The position numbers were made by a program, and so were the translations under genes. Of a stretch of 64,000 bases of DNA, positions 25,443-33,559 are shown in pieces. Source of the DNA: Oscillospiraceae bacterium (GTDB taxonomy: Bacteria; Bacillota; Clostridia; Oscillospirales; Ruminococcaceae); assembly GCA_016296505.1 (NCBI GenBank), contig JAEDJD010000009.1, forward strand, positions 24,718 through 88,717. The letters are read 5' to 3'. Positions within the stretch are counted from its first letter, which is position 1. Every line of letters starts with the position of its first letter. Under the pieces are notes generated by a model. The model saw only the letters and a list, made by a program, of their open reading frames with translations. It was not told the DNA's origin and searched no databases.

Positions 25443-26306
25443 TTATTTTTTGCGCTCCTCGGCATCCTCCATCAAATCCTCGACATATTTCGGCAGCATG
25501 AATGCGCCGGTATGCAGATTGGTGGTATAATACCATGTTTTGATATCGCGTTTTTTCCAGCGTTTTGCGTCGAAATCGCGCAGCGGATGGTATTTCTTGG
25601 AAGCGAATCCGAATAGCCAGTAGCCTGCCGGACAGGTCGGGATATGCGCCTGATAGACGCGGCAGATCGGGAATACACGGAACGCCTTTTTGTGCATCGA
25701 CTGACAGGCTTCCTCGTCCTCGTCATAGAACGGACTGCCGTGCTGATAGACCATAACGCCATCGTCTTTCAGAGCCTTATAGCAAAGCCCGTAAAACTCT
25801 TTGGTAAAGAGTCCGGCAGTATGTCCGAACGGATCGGTTGCGTCATTGATGATCAGGTCGTATTCGCCGTGACGGGTACGCAGCGCGCGCAGACCGTCCT
25901 GATTGTAGATTGTCACGCGCGGATCGTCCAGACCTTTTGCGTTATCCGGAAAATACTCGCGGCAGACATCGACAAACATCTCATCCGGCTCAATGACGTC
26001 AATTGTTTTGATCTCGTCGTAGTGAGAAAGCTCGCGTGCAACGCCGCCGTCGCCGCCGCCGATGATCAGGACGTTTTTGACGTCCGGATGCACTGCCATC
26101 GGAACGTGAACGATCATTTCATCATAGATATACTCGTCCTTTTCAGAGAAGATGACGCTGCCGTTCGATACGAGAAAGCGTCCGAATTCCGCAGAATCGA
26201 ATACGTCAATCCGCTGAAAATCGCTCTGACCGCTATATAATTGCTTTTCACACCGGATCGACGCCTTGACGTTATCCGTGTGCAGCTCGGAAAACCAGAA
26301 TTCCAT
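25443..26306 (-). CDS. speE: Spermidine synthase-family aminopropyltransferase
   Basis: 287 residues. The fold transfers an aminopropyl group from decarboxylated SAM to putrescine. The nucleotide motif is GGGDGG (83-88), with 'DLIINDATDPFGHTAGLF' and the N-terminal 'LYSGQSDFQRIDVFDS'. CAGGAGG precedes ATG 26306. SpeE needs decarboxylated SAM, but no speD is in the window, while the operon also encodes the SAM-independent carboxyspermidine route. Either speD is elsewhere, or this member uses another donor or acceptor. Confidence 0.9.
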   Translation of the reverse strand: MEFWFSELHTDNVKASIRCEKQLYSGQSDFQRIDVFDSAEFGRFLVSNGSVIFSEKDEYIYDEMIVHVPMAVHPDVKNVLIIGGGDGGVARELSHYDEIKTIDVIEPDEMFVDVCREYFPDNAKGLDDPRVTIYNQDGLRALRTRHGEYDLIINDATDPFGHTAGLFTKEFYGLCYKALKDDGVMVYQHGSPFYDEDEEACQSMHKKAFRVFPICRVYQAHIPTCPAGYWLFGFASKKYHPLRDFDAKRWKKRDIKTWYYTTNLHTGAFMLPKYVEDLMEDAEERKK

Positions 26307-26352
26307 CTCTGTTCCTCCTGTAAGTGGGATATGAATGGTTTCGCCGGCAGTC

Positions 26353-26895
26353 TCAATCCGGAATGAGGATATTGCCCGCCGTGGTGATTCTGCGGACGCG
26401 CTGAACCGGCTCCCAGATATGGAACAACTCCAGCCCGTGTACCGGCAGCGTAATCGGCAGCTTGATGGATTTTGTCAGCGCCTTATATTGATTCCGGATC
26501 AGCTTCTGCTCCTTGCTGACGGAGAGCGTGACGCGCAGATAATTTTCCAGCGGTCTGCCTGTGACGGCGGTGACGCTTTCGCAAAGCTGCTGAAAGCCAT
26601 CTCCGGGCGTGAGCCTCACAAAGAGCAGATAGCTGTAGCCGGTGCTGTTCATGATTGCAAATTCTTCCGCAATCAGCGAACAGGGCGTAAAAGTCAGATC
26701 TGCCATTTTTTGCAGATAAAAAATATCCTGCTGCCTATCCCACTGAAACAGCGTCGTATGATAGGGAATGATCTGATTGGCGGCTTCCCGATCCAGAAAC
26801 GGTCGGAATGGTATTTTATTGTTATTGATAATGCCGGCAGTCAGAATCATGCGCGGCAGTTCATGTCCAAAAACGGCAGCTAATTTGTGACCCAT
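26353..26895 (-). CDS. Hypothetical protein between speA and speE, 180 residues
   Basis: A soluble-looking protein with no signal peptide and no recognised family. Notable stretches are 'DREAANQIIPYHTTLFQWDRQQ' region at 36-57 and 'SKEQKLIRNQYKALTKSIKLP' region at 126-146. It does not show the processing Ser of SpeD-type SAM decarboxylases in an obvious context, so I do not assign that role. It starts at ATG 26895, 13 bases after the speA stop, and ends 47 bases before speE. Confidence 0.6.
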   Translation of the reverse strand: MGHKLAAVFGHELPRMILTAGIINNNKIPFRPFLDREAANQIIPYHTTLFQWDRQQDIFYLQKMADLTFTPCSLIAEEFAIMNSTGYSYLLFVRLTPGDGFQQLCESVTAVTGRPLENYLRVTLSVSKEQKLIRNQYKALTKSIKLPITLPVHGLELFHIWEPVQRVRRITTAGNILIPD

Positions 26896-26907
26896 AATTC
26901 TATCATC

Positions 26908-28356
26908 TCATCTCAATACATTTAGGTGTTCGATTGCGGGATCCTCAGTGCCCTGCATGGAGCAGCCCTTTTCTTTTGCATAGCAGATATAATTGATAAT
27001 ATCTTCTGTGATGATTTCGCCCGGTGCGAGGATCGGGATACCCGGCGGATAGCACATTACAAATTCCGAGCAGATGCGTCCGTTTGTTTGTGCAAGCGGC
27101 AGCATTTCCTTATCCGCATAGAAAGCCTCCTGCGGCGTTGCAACGACCTTTGGCGGAATATACTCCTGACTGAGCATACCGGTTGTGTCGCAGGAATACA
27201 GCCGTTTGATATCGGCGAGCGCACCGACAAGCCGTTCAATATCCTGAATCCGGTCGCCGATGGAAATATATGCAAGAATATTGCCGATATCGCCGAACTC
27301 GATTTGAATATCGTATTCATCGCGCAGCAAATCATAGACCTCGATGCCCGCAAGTCCGATATCCCGCGTATAAACCGAAAGCTTTGTCACATCGTAGCCA
27401 ACGCAGCTCGTCCCATTGCAAAGCTCGGAACTATAGGCGTAATAGCCGCCGATCTCATTGATTTCCGAACGCGCATATTCGGCGATCTGTATGACCTTGG
27501 CAAAGGATTCGCTGCCGCGAAGCGCGAGATTCCGGCGTGAAATATCCAGACTGGATATCAGCAGATAGGAAGCGCTTGTCGTCTGCGTGAGGTTGATAAT
27601 CTGGCGGACATAGCCCTCGTTGACATTTGTGCCGAGCAGCAGCAGAGAGCTTTGCGTCAGACTGCCGCCGGATTTGTGCATCGAAACCGCCGCCATATCT
27701 GCGCCGGCAGCCATTGCGGAAACCGGCAGATGATCGCTGAAATAGAAATGCGTACCGTGCGCTTCGTCCGCAAGGACAAGCATATGATGTTCGTGCGCGA
27801 GCTGCACGATTCTGCGGATATCTGAGCAGATGCCGTAATAGGTTGGATTATTGACAAGCACGGCAACGGCGTCCGGATTTTCTTTGATTGCCTGCTCGAC
27901 CTGCGAAAACTCCATGCCGAGCGATATGCCGATCCGCGGCTCGACATCCGGATTGACGTAAACCGGCACTGCGCCGCAGAGCACCATCGCATTGATGACG
28001 CTCTTATGCACATTGCGCGGAACAATCAGTTTTTGTCCAGCCTTACAGGCCGCTAAAATCATGCTTTGAACAGCAGAGGTCGTACCGCCGACCATGAAAA
28101 ACGCATGGGCAGCGCCGAATGCGTCCGCGGCAAGCTGCTCTGCGTCGAGGATCACCGAGACCGGATGACAGAGGTTATCAAGGGGCTTCATGGAGTTGAC
28201 GTCAATGCCGACGCATTGCTCGCCGAGCAGTCTGACAAGCTCCGGATTTCCTCTGCCACGCTTATGTCCAGGGACATCAAAGGGAACGACGCGCTGTTTG
28301 CGGAGTCGTTCAAGCGCCTCGTAAACGGGGGCGCGCATTTGCTGTTTCAGGTTCAT
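26908..28356 (-). CDS. speA: Orn/Lys/Arg decarboxylase (probable arginine decarboxylase)
   Basis: 482 residues, fold-type-I PLP decarboxylase of the short Firmicutes SpeA/YaaO type. It has 'VPFDVPGHKRGRGNP', the cofactor Asp region 'LADEAHGTHF' (D197), PLP Lys228 in 'SMHKSGGSLTQ', and the C-terminal 'YPPGIPILAPGE'. Arginine as substrate is inferred from the operon partner agmatine deiminase; sequence alone cannot exclude lysine or ornithine. Start ATG 28356 (MNLKQQ) follows AAAAAAGGAACG. The frame is open upstream across the promoter and is not translated from there. Confidence 0.9.
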   Translation of the reverse strand: MNLKQQMRAPVYEALERLRKQRVVPFDVPGHKRGRGNPELVRLLGEQCVGIDVNSMKPLDNLCHPVSVILDAEQLAADAFGAAHAFFMVGGTTSAVQSMILAACKAGQKLIVPRNVHKSVINAMVLCGAVPVYVNPDVEPRIGISLGMEFSQVEQAIKENPDAVAVLVNNPTYYGICSDIRRIVQLAHEHHMLVLADEAHGTHFYFSDHLPVSAMAAGADMAAVSMHKSGGSLTQSSLLLLGTNVNEGYVRQIINLTQTTSASYLLISSLDISRRNLALRGSESFAKVIQIAEYARSEINEIGGYYAYSSELCNGTSCVGYDVTKLSVYTRDIGLAGIEVYDLLRDEYDIQIEFGDIGNILAYISIGDRIQDIERLVGALADIKRLYSCDTTGMLSQEYIPPKVVATPQEAFYADKEMLPLAQTNGRICSEFVMCYPPGIPILAPGEIITEDIINYICYAKEKGCSMQGTEDPAIEHLNVLR

Positions 28357-28522
28357 CGTTCGTTTGACCGTTCCTTTTTTTATGCTGATTCGGCTGGGCA
28401 ATTTGCCGCAATCGCAGATAAAGAGAAAAAGCACCCTGCACGCAGTCACCGTACCAAGGGCGGTGCGGAAAACACCGCGGAGAAACAGGCAATTCCGATT
28501 GCAGTTTGCTTTCAAATACTTA
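28357..28522 (-). promoter_or_regulatory. About 165-nt leader of the polyamine operon
   Basis: The predicted transcript start near 28522 leaves an unusually long untranslated leader before speA. It contains GC-rich pairings, for example CACCG...CGGTG in the 28440-28475 area. No known riboswitch consensus is apparent; polyamine-responsive control is a guess. Confidence 0.4.
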
Positions 28523-28528
28523 TTCTTT

Positions 28529-28557
28529 ATTATATCACAGCCGCGGCAGACTGTCAA
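28529..28557 (-). promoter_or_regulatory. Consensus promoter of the polyamine operon
   Basis: On the minus strand TTGACA (28557-28552), 17-base spacer, TATAAT (28534-28529), a full match to sigma-70. It is 27 bases from the divergent plus-strand promoter at 28584. Confidence 0.85.
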
Positions 28558-28583
28558 GTGATTCCGAAAAAGAATCCGCAGGC

Positions 28584-28612
28584 TTGCATTTTTTGTGGTT
28601 TTGTATTATAAT
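28584..28612 (+). promoter_or_regulatory. Upstream promoter toward the ECF sigma gene
   Basis: TTGCAT (28584-28589), 17-base spacer, TATAAT (28607-28612). The transcript would include a hairpin AAACCG...CGGTTT around 28649-28672 and no well-supported gene before 28938. A 42-codon frame from ATG 28677 lacks a ribosome site. Confidence 0.6.
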
Positions 28613-28777
28613 GGTAAACAAACCATTATTCAGGGGCGTTCTCAAAAGAAAACCGCCCTGTACGGACGGTTTCCACATGAAAAGAGAGGGTTTCCTGCAC
28701 CGTATGAGAGGGTGTCGGAGCAGGATGGTATCAAACAATATGATTATATCATATTTTGCGGTGAACGGCAAGAGATA

Positions 28778-28806
28778 TTGCAACAATTCTACCGATTATA
28801 TATAAT
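28778..28806 (+). promoter_or_regulatory. Promoter proximal to the ECF sigma operon
   Basis: TTGCAA (28778-28783), 17-base spacer, TATAAT (28801-28806), about 130 bases before the sigma-factor start. It looks like housekeeping sigma rather than an ECF-type AAC/CGTC element. Confidence 0.65.
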
Positions 28807-28937
28807 CTATTGATAAACTTTGTGCAATATGCTGATTTTATTCCAGAATATCAGGAAAAATAATCGCCGGAACGTATCAATATATGAAAGCAGCTTTCAG
28901 GAGGTATCGAATACTTCCGGCAGATCGGAGAAAATAT

Positions 28938-29492
28938 ATGGAACAGGATGCTCTTATCTACCGTCGGTTTCTCGACGGGGATCAGGCTGCATTCGCTGAG
29001 ATTATTGAGGCTTACCGCGATCCGGTGACTTTCTTTATCAAGCGATATGTGCATGATATCTGTGCCGCAGAGGATATCGCTGCGGATGTATTCATGCAGC
29101 TTGTAGTGAATCCGCAAAAATTTAATTTCAAGTCGTCTTTGAAGACGTATTTATTTGTGATGGCGCGGAGCAGATCGCTTGATTATCTGCGCAAACAAAA
29201 ACGGCATCCGGCGGTTTCGATCGACGATGAAATCGCAAAACAGCTTGCCGATACGCAGGATCTCGAAGAACAGGTGCTCTGCAACGACGAGAAACGGCGG
29301 CTGCATGAGGCGATTGCACAGCTTCCTGAGCCGCAGCAAATCGCCGTGCATCTGGTTTACTTTGAGGAGTATTCCTATGAGGATGCCGCACGGATTATGA
29401 AGAAAACGCGTAAACAGATAGATAATTTGCTCTATCGTGCGAAGCAGGCGCTTCGGAGTCTGCTCGGTGAAAGGGGGGAGCACGCTTTATGA
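28938..29492 (+). CDS. ECF-type RNA polymerase sigma factor
   Basis: 184 residues. Region 2 has 'FLDGDQAAFAEIIEAYRDPV', 'AEDIAADVFMQL' and 'RSRSLDYLRKQKR'; region 4 has 'LPEPQQIAVHLVYFEEYSYEDAARIM' split over 136-165 followed by 'IDNLLYRAKQALR'. Regions 1 and 3 are absent, as expected for ECF sigmas. The start is taken at ATG 28938 (GGAG 8 bases upstream), not the ATG at 28884. The end overlaps the next gene by four bases, the normal arrangement of a sigma factor with its membrane partner. Confidence 0.9.
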   Translation: MEQDALIYRRFLDGDQAAFAEIIEAYRDPVTFFIKRYVHDICAAEDIAADVFMQLVVNPQKFNFKSSLKTYLFVMARSRSLDYLRKQKRHPAVSIDDEIAKQLADTQDLEEQVLCNDEKRRLHEAIAQLPEPQQIAVHLVYFEEYSYEDAARIMKKTRKQIDNLLYRAKQALRSLLGERGEHAL

Positions 29493-30232
29493 GAATGACA
29501 AACGAGGAATTTCAGGCTGAAGTGCTCCGTCGCAGTCAGGTCTATATTGCGCAGAAAAAGCGCAGCCGCAAACAGTTCTTTGTACGTACCGCTGCGTTTG
29601 CAGCCTGTTTTGTACTGATCGGCGGCGCGCTGATGTTCCGGATTTCGATGGACGACAAGAACAATTTTCTACACTCTATTCTGTCGGATCGTGTCGGGAA
29701 GGATTCTGCCGCGGAATATTGCGAATCGTCAGCTGCTGCCGACCAAATCCTGAACAATGCAGAAACATTTGAGGGGGAGGTTGTGTGTGAAGGAGAGGCG
29801 TCACGTGACGATGTGGCAGACGAAAAGCAGGAACAGGAGGACGGCGCACACGCTTCGCCGGAAGCGGATCACGCCACCGATCTGACGGCGGCAGAGTTTT
29901 TTGACGCGCTTTCGGTCAATCCGATGCCCGAAACCCTCGGCGGCTATACGCTGGAATGGGCGCCGGACGCCAAGTTCAGTACGCATGGACAATATGCGTT
30001 TTTGTATCATGACGAGAACGGAAACAGAGTGCTGACTGTCTATCTGATGCAAAATTCGTATCCCGAATTGGATGGAATTGTCATGACACAAACGGATGAC
30101 GATGGCTTGATGGCGCAATTTACTGCCAATCGAGCGTATGTCAATATGTACAGCGAAGATACATCGCTGCTCGATCAGGAGACACTCCGGATACTTGCAG
30201 AGGAATTGCAAGCACAGCTTATGAAGCCATAA
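29489..30232 (+). CDS. Probable anti-sigma / membrane partner protein
   Basis: 247 residues. A charged cytoplasmic N-terminus ('NEEFQAEVLRRSQVYIAQKKR', about 5-25), one transmembrane helix ('TAAFAACFVLIGGALMF', 34-50), an acidic linker, and a small extracytoplasmic domain with 'LGGYTLEWAPDAKF' and a C-terminal helix. Topology and four-base overlap with the sigma gene point to a regulator of the ECF factor. No zinc (HxxxCxxC) anti-sigma motif is present, so this is positional inference. Confidence 0.65.
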   Translation: MRMTNEEFQAEVLRRSQVYIAQKKRSRKQFFVRTAAFAACFVLIGGALMFRISMDDKNNFLHSILSDRVGKDSAAEYCESSAAADQILNNAETFEGEVVCEGEASRDDVADEKQEQEDGAHASPEADHATDLTAAEFFDALSVNPMPETLGGYTLEWAPDAKFSTHGQYAFLYHDENGNRVLTVYLMQNSYPELDGIVMTQTDDDGLMAQFTANRAYVNMYSEDTSLLDQETLRILAEELQAQLMKP

Positions 30233-30244
30233 GGGGGGATTTTT

Positions 30245-31093
30245 ATGAAACGATATTCTCTATTTGCGCTGCTTGTCACAGCAGCAATGCTGACCGGCTG
30301 CGGCGAACAAGAATTTTCCCGCGCCGATCATGCGCCGCCGGAGATTGGAAATGCAAACGGTGATACTCAGGTTCTTACGCCGCCGGATGGCTTAGAAGGC
30401 GCATATACTGCGGTGGTTTATGCGCGGACTGAGCAGGAGATCTATCCGCCTGATGTCAGTGAAATCAAACTGCATATCGTCAATCCAACCGATGCCGCGT
30501 ATTATCTGCCGGAATCATTTTCGCTGTCCTGCTATTTGCAGACGGAATCCGGCTTTGAATATGTGCCGCTTTCCTATCGGGATCAAGGCGACTCTTTTAC
30601 GGAAATGGCATTGGAGGTTCCCGCAAACGGCGAAACCGATATGACGCTGAATCTTGCTGCGCATTATGATCTGCCGCTGGACATTGCAGACAGCAGTCAG
30701 TTCCGCATACAGATCGGCGAGCTTTCCGCAGACTTTATCATATCCGAAGACGGCGCAATGCCCGTACAGCCGCAGGAGCAGATGATCATGGAAGCCGAAC
30801 AGGAATCCTATCCTGCCGGTACAAAGGAAATCACTGTCCGGCTTATCAATGCCGGCGATTCGGATTATACGTTTACGAACGAGGATTTCGGCATCGAGCA
30901 GTTCGGAGATGGCTTTGTCAGCATGACGCCGTTTTCAAAAGACAGTCCTGCGGCGCAGAATGGCATGACGCTTGCACCTGACGCTTGCGAAATGTGGACA
31001 TTAACGCTTTCGGATTTTTCCGGTCTGGAATTACAGACGGGTGAATATGCAGTATATCTTGCAGGAATTGAAGCGCGTTTCACAGTTAGGTAA
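30245..31093 (+). CDS. Lipoprotein with two Ig-like domains
   Basis: 282 residues. Signal peptide with lipobox 'LTGC' (Cys19), then a flexible linker and two related beta-sandwich domains (about 45-160 and 170-282). Each carries an 'E.YP....I.V.L.N..D..Y......' pattern typical of bacterial Ig-like domains. It is surface-anchored and may bind a ligand or protein. It sits between the anti-sigma-like gene (12 bases) and the serpins (17 bases), so it is probably in one operon. Start ATG 30245 follows AGGGGGG. Confidence 0.75.
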   Translation: MKRYSLFALLVTAAMLTGCGEQEFSRADHAPPEIGNANGDTQVLTPPDGLEGAYTAVVYARTEQEIYPPDVSEIKLHIVNPTDAAYYLPESFSLSCYLQTESGFEYVPLSYRDQGDSFTEMALEVPANGETDMTLNLAAHYDLPLDIADSSQFRIQIGELSADFIISEDGAMPVQPQEQMIMEAEQESYPAGTKEITVRLINAGDSDYTFTNEDFGIEQFGDGFVSMTPFSKDSPAAQNGMTLAPDACEMWTLTLSDFSGLELQTGEYAVYLAGIEARFTVR

Positions 31094-31110
31094 CTGAAAG
31101 GAACCATACT

Positions 31111-32378
31111 ATGATGACACAGAATCAAAAGACAGCGATTCTGCTTGCAGCGGCGACGCTTTGCGTCAGTCTGACCGGCTGCGGCACGGCTTCCGGAACG
31201 AATCAAGCAAACGATATCGCATCACAGCTTGCACAGCAGACATTGGATGAATCTGCAGAAGCGGATATCGTGATGGCGCAGACTGCTTTTCGGTGAATCT
31301 TCTGCGCGAGAAAGTGCGGAACGATCCGGATGGCAATGTTTTGATTTCGCCGTATTCTGTCATGCAGGCGCTTGCCCTGACTGCCAACGGTACCGATGGC
31401 AATACGCGTATGGAAATGGAGCAGGCGTTCGGCGGCGTATCGCTGGATTCCCTCAATGTCGCAATGAATCTGCTTCGACAGTCCTTGGTAAGCGATCAGC
31501 AATGTATATTTCATTCTGCCAATGCAATCTGGGTGAACCGCAATGCAAATGTGAAAATACAAAATAATTTCCAGAATATAGCCGAGCAAATCTATGACGC
31601 GAAAGTCACCGAGGATGCGTTCAATCAATTTGCTGTAAATAAAATCAACAAATGGTTCAAAGCGCAGACGGATGGTATGATTCCGGAAATGCTCTCCGAG
31701 CCGATTCACCAATCTGATGTGATGTATCTGTGCAATGCGGCTTCTATGGACGCAGTTTGGCGAGAGGCGTTTGATGGTAAGCGTAAATATACTTTTTATG
31801 CGCATGATATGCGCCCGAACAGCTTTGAGCAGAATGTTGATATGATGCAAGGCGCCGGCGATGAGCAGTATCTGTCCGATGAGAATGCAGACGGCTTCAT
31901 CAAGAGCTATGCCGATGGAAAATATGCGTTTGTGGCAATTATGCCGCATGATGAAATGACGCTGCAGGCGTATCTGGAACAACTCCAGCCGTACGCGCTG
32001 AATCAGATGCTTTGCAATCCGGAAAACGTGGATCTGATACTTTGGGTACCGCAGTTTTCGGCTGCATATGAAGCGCATCTGATTCCAGAGCTTCAGGCAA
32101 TGGGAATGTCTGATGTATTTGATTCAGGTCAAGCAGATTTCTCAAAGCTCGCAGATCATTCTGACGGACTCTTTGTGAGCGAAGTGATGCAAAAAACTCA
32201 AATTGCCGTCAGTATGACAGGTACTAAGGCAGCCGCAGGTACGGATGCGGTCGCAGTATCCAGTATCGAGGAGGATACGGTATTCCTGACAATGATGAGA
32301 CCGTTTATCTATTTGATTGTCGAGACGGATACGATGATGCCGCTGTTTGCCGGCGTGATGAATGAAATCCAGCAATAA
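31111..32378 (+). pseudogene. Serpin lipoprotein 1, interrupted by a one-base frameshift
   Basis: Frame 1 (31111-31296) encodes a lipoprotein signal peptide with lipobox 'LTGC' and a helix ending MAQTAF, then stops. Frame 2 continues from 31293 with 'VNLLREKVRNDPDGNVLISP', the canonical serpin N-terminal core. One extra T in the TTTT run at 31287-31290 restores an unbroken ~422-residue serpin reading ...QTAFSVNLLRE. The rest is complete: 'NAIWVNRN', 'NKWFKAQTDGMIPE', a hinge GTKAAAGTDA, and the C-terminal 'RPFIYLIVE'. The Ala-rich hinge predicts an inhibitory serpin, with P1 near the Ser-Ser-Ile of 'VSSIEE'. It is either a disrupted gene, a slipped-strand switch or a sequencing error. Confidence 0.8.
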
Positions 32379-32397
32379 TCTTACAGGAGTTTGTATT

Positions 32398-33507
32398 ATG
32401 AGGAAACATATTCTGATTGCCGCAATCTGTTCGGCAATGCTGCTGTCCGCCTGCGGAAGTCCGGAGCTGACAAAGCTCGTCAAGCCGTTGGAAATCGAAG
32501 AAAAAAAAGGCGACGAGACGTTTCGCGACGCGCAGATGCAGTTTACGATGTCCCTGCTTCGTCAGGCCGTCGAACACGCAGCGGATGAAGAATGTCTGAT
32601 TTCGCCCTATCTTGCCGCCGAGGCGTGGCTGACTGCCGCAAATGGCAATGCCGGCGACGAAAATACCGATTGCTTTCGTGGAATGCCGCTTTCCGAGCTG
32701 AATCGTTATTTTGTCAAGTGGCGCAATACGCAGAATGGTCTGACCGAAGCGCAGTCGCTCTGGATATCGCCCGCGGATAAGAACACGATTTCCAAAGATG
32801 TGCTCCGCTTGTATCAAGGACTCAGCGGTACAAGCGTGTTCGCGGCAGAACGGCTGTCCGAGGGGTTGAATCAATGGATCAGCGACGCGACAGGCGGCGT
32901 CCTAAAGGAAATATCTGCGCCGCAGAACAGCGATGCGGCTATGCTCGGCGCATTGACATTTGACGCGATCTGGAGCAATACATACGGCGAAAACGAAGTG
33001 CGGAACGTGCTGTTTTATGACGCGAACGGCGGTCAGCTTTCCGTACCGTTTCTCTGCAAGGATTATGATAGCGCCGTCTATATCGAGGATGACGCGGTGA
33101 AAGGTCTGCGCAGGAATTGTTCCGGTCAGAAATATATGTTTCTTGCGCTGATGCCGAAATCCGGTTCTCCTGCTGAATTACTCGGCAATCTGAGTGCGGA
33201 GCAGCTTACAAGCTATATCCGCAGCGGAATAGATACTACGCTGCGTACCGGCATCCCCGTTCTGGAAGCAGACCTGACGCAGGATATCGCGGCGCTGATG
33301 CCGGATGTCGGGATTGATCAGATTGTGCAGCGTGTTTCGGTCAACATCGGACGCGGTACAACGGATTCCATTTTTACTTTGCAAATGGACGATTCTTCTG
33401 CAAAGCCTGCCGAGCAGATTATGTTCGACCATCCGTTTGTATATTTTGTCATTGATCGGCAGTATGGGCTGCCGCTGATTGCCGGAACGGTCAATCAGGT
33501 TTTGTAA
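32398..33507 (+). CDS. Serpin lipoprotein 2 with non-canonical hinge
   Basis: 369 residues: signal peptide with lipobox 'LSAC' (Cys17), then a divergent serpin body ('CLISPYLAAEAWLTAANGNAG', 'LNQWISDATGGVLKEI', 'FDAIWSN', 'FDHPFVYFVIDRQYGLPLIAG'). The reactive-loop hinge reads GRGTTDSIFTLQ in place of the small-residue GT(E/K)AAA pattern, so the loop-insertion inhibitory mechanism is doubtful. ATG 32398 has ACAGGAG upstream; the gene starts 19 bases after serpin 1 ends. Probably a surface protein co-expressed with serpin 1 and the ECF sigma factor. Confidence 0.85.
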   Translation: MRKHILIAAICSAMLLSACGSPELTKLVKPLEIEEKKGDETFRDAQMQFTMSLLRQAVEHAADEECLISPYLAAEAWLTAANGNAGDENTDCFRGMPLSELNRYFVKWRNTQNGLTEAQSLWISPADKNTISKDVLRLYQGLSGTSVFAAERLSEGLNQWISDATGGVLKEISAPQNSDAAMLGALTFDAIWSNTYGENEVRNVLFYDANGGQLSVPFLCKDYDSAVYIEDDAVKGLRRNCSGQKYMFLALMPKSGSPAELLGNLSAEQLTSYIRSGIDTTLRTGIPVLEADLTQDIAALMPDVGIDQIVQRVSVNIGRGTTDSIFTLQMDDSSAKPAEQIMFDHPFVYFVIDRQYGLPLIAGTVNQVL

Positions 33508-33516
33508 TCATAGAAA

Positions 33517-33554
33517 ATAACCGCAGATATGCGTAAAAACATATCGGCGGTTAT
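33517..33554. terminator. Bidirectional terminator between serpin 2 and uvrA
   Basis: ATAACCGC (33517-33524) pairs with GCGGTTAT (33547-33554), and inside it GATATG (33526-33531) pairs with CATATC (33540-33545). It is followed by CTTTGTT on the plus strand. Confidence 0.8.
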
Positions 33555-33559
33555 CTTTG

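Noticed and set aside
26353..26895. SAM decarboxylase (SpeD) identity for the unknown gene between speA and speE
   Set aside because: It would fit the pathway, but I see no convincing pyruvoyl-processing Ser motif, so the function was left open.
28677..28805. 42-codon ORF before the ECF sigma gene
   Set aside because: No ribosome site, atypical composition, and overlap with the second promoter.
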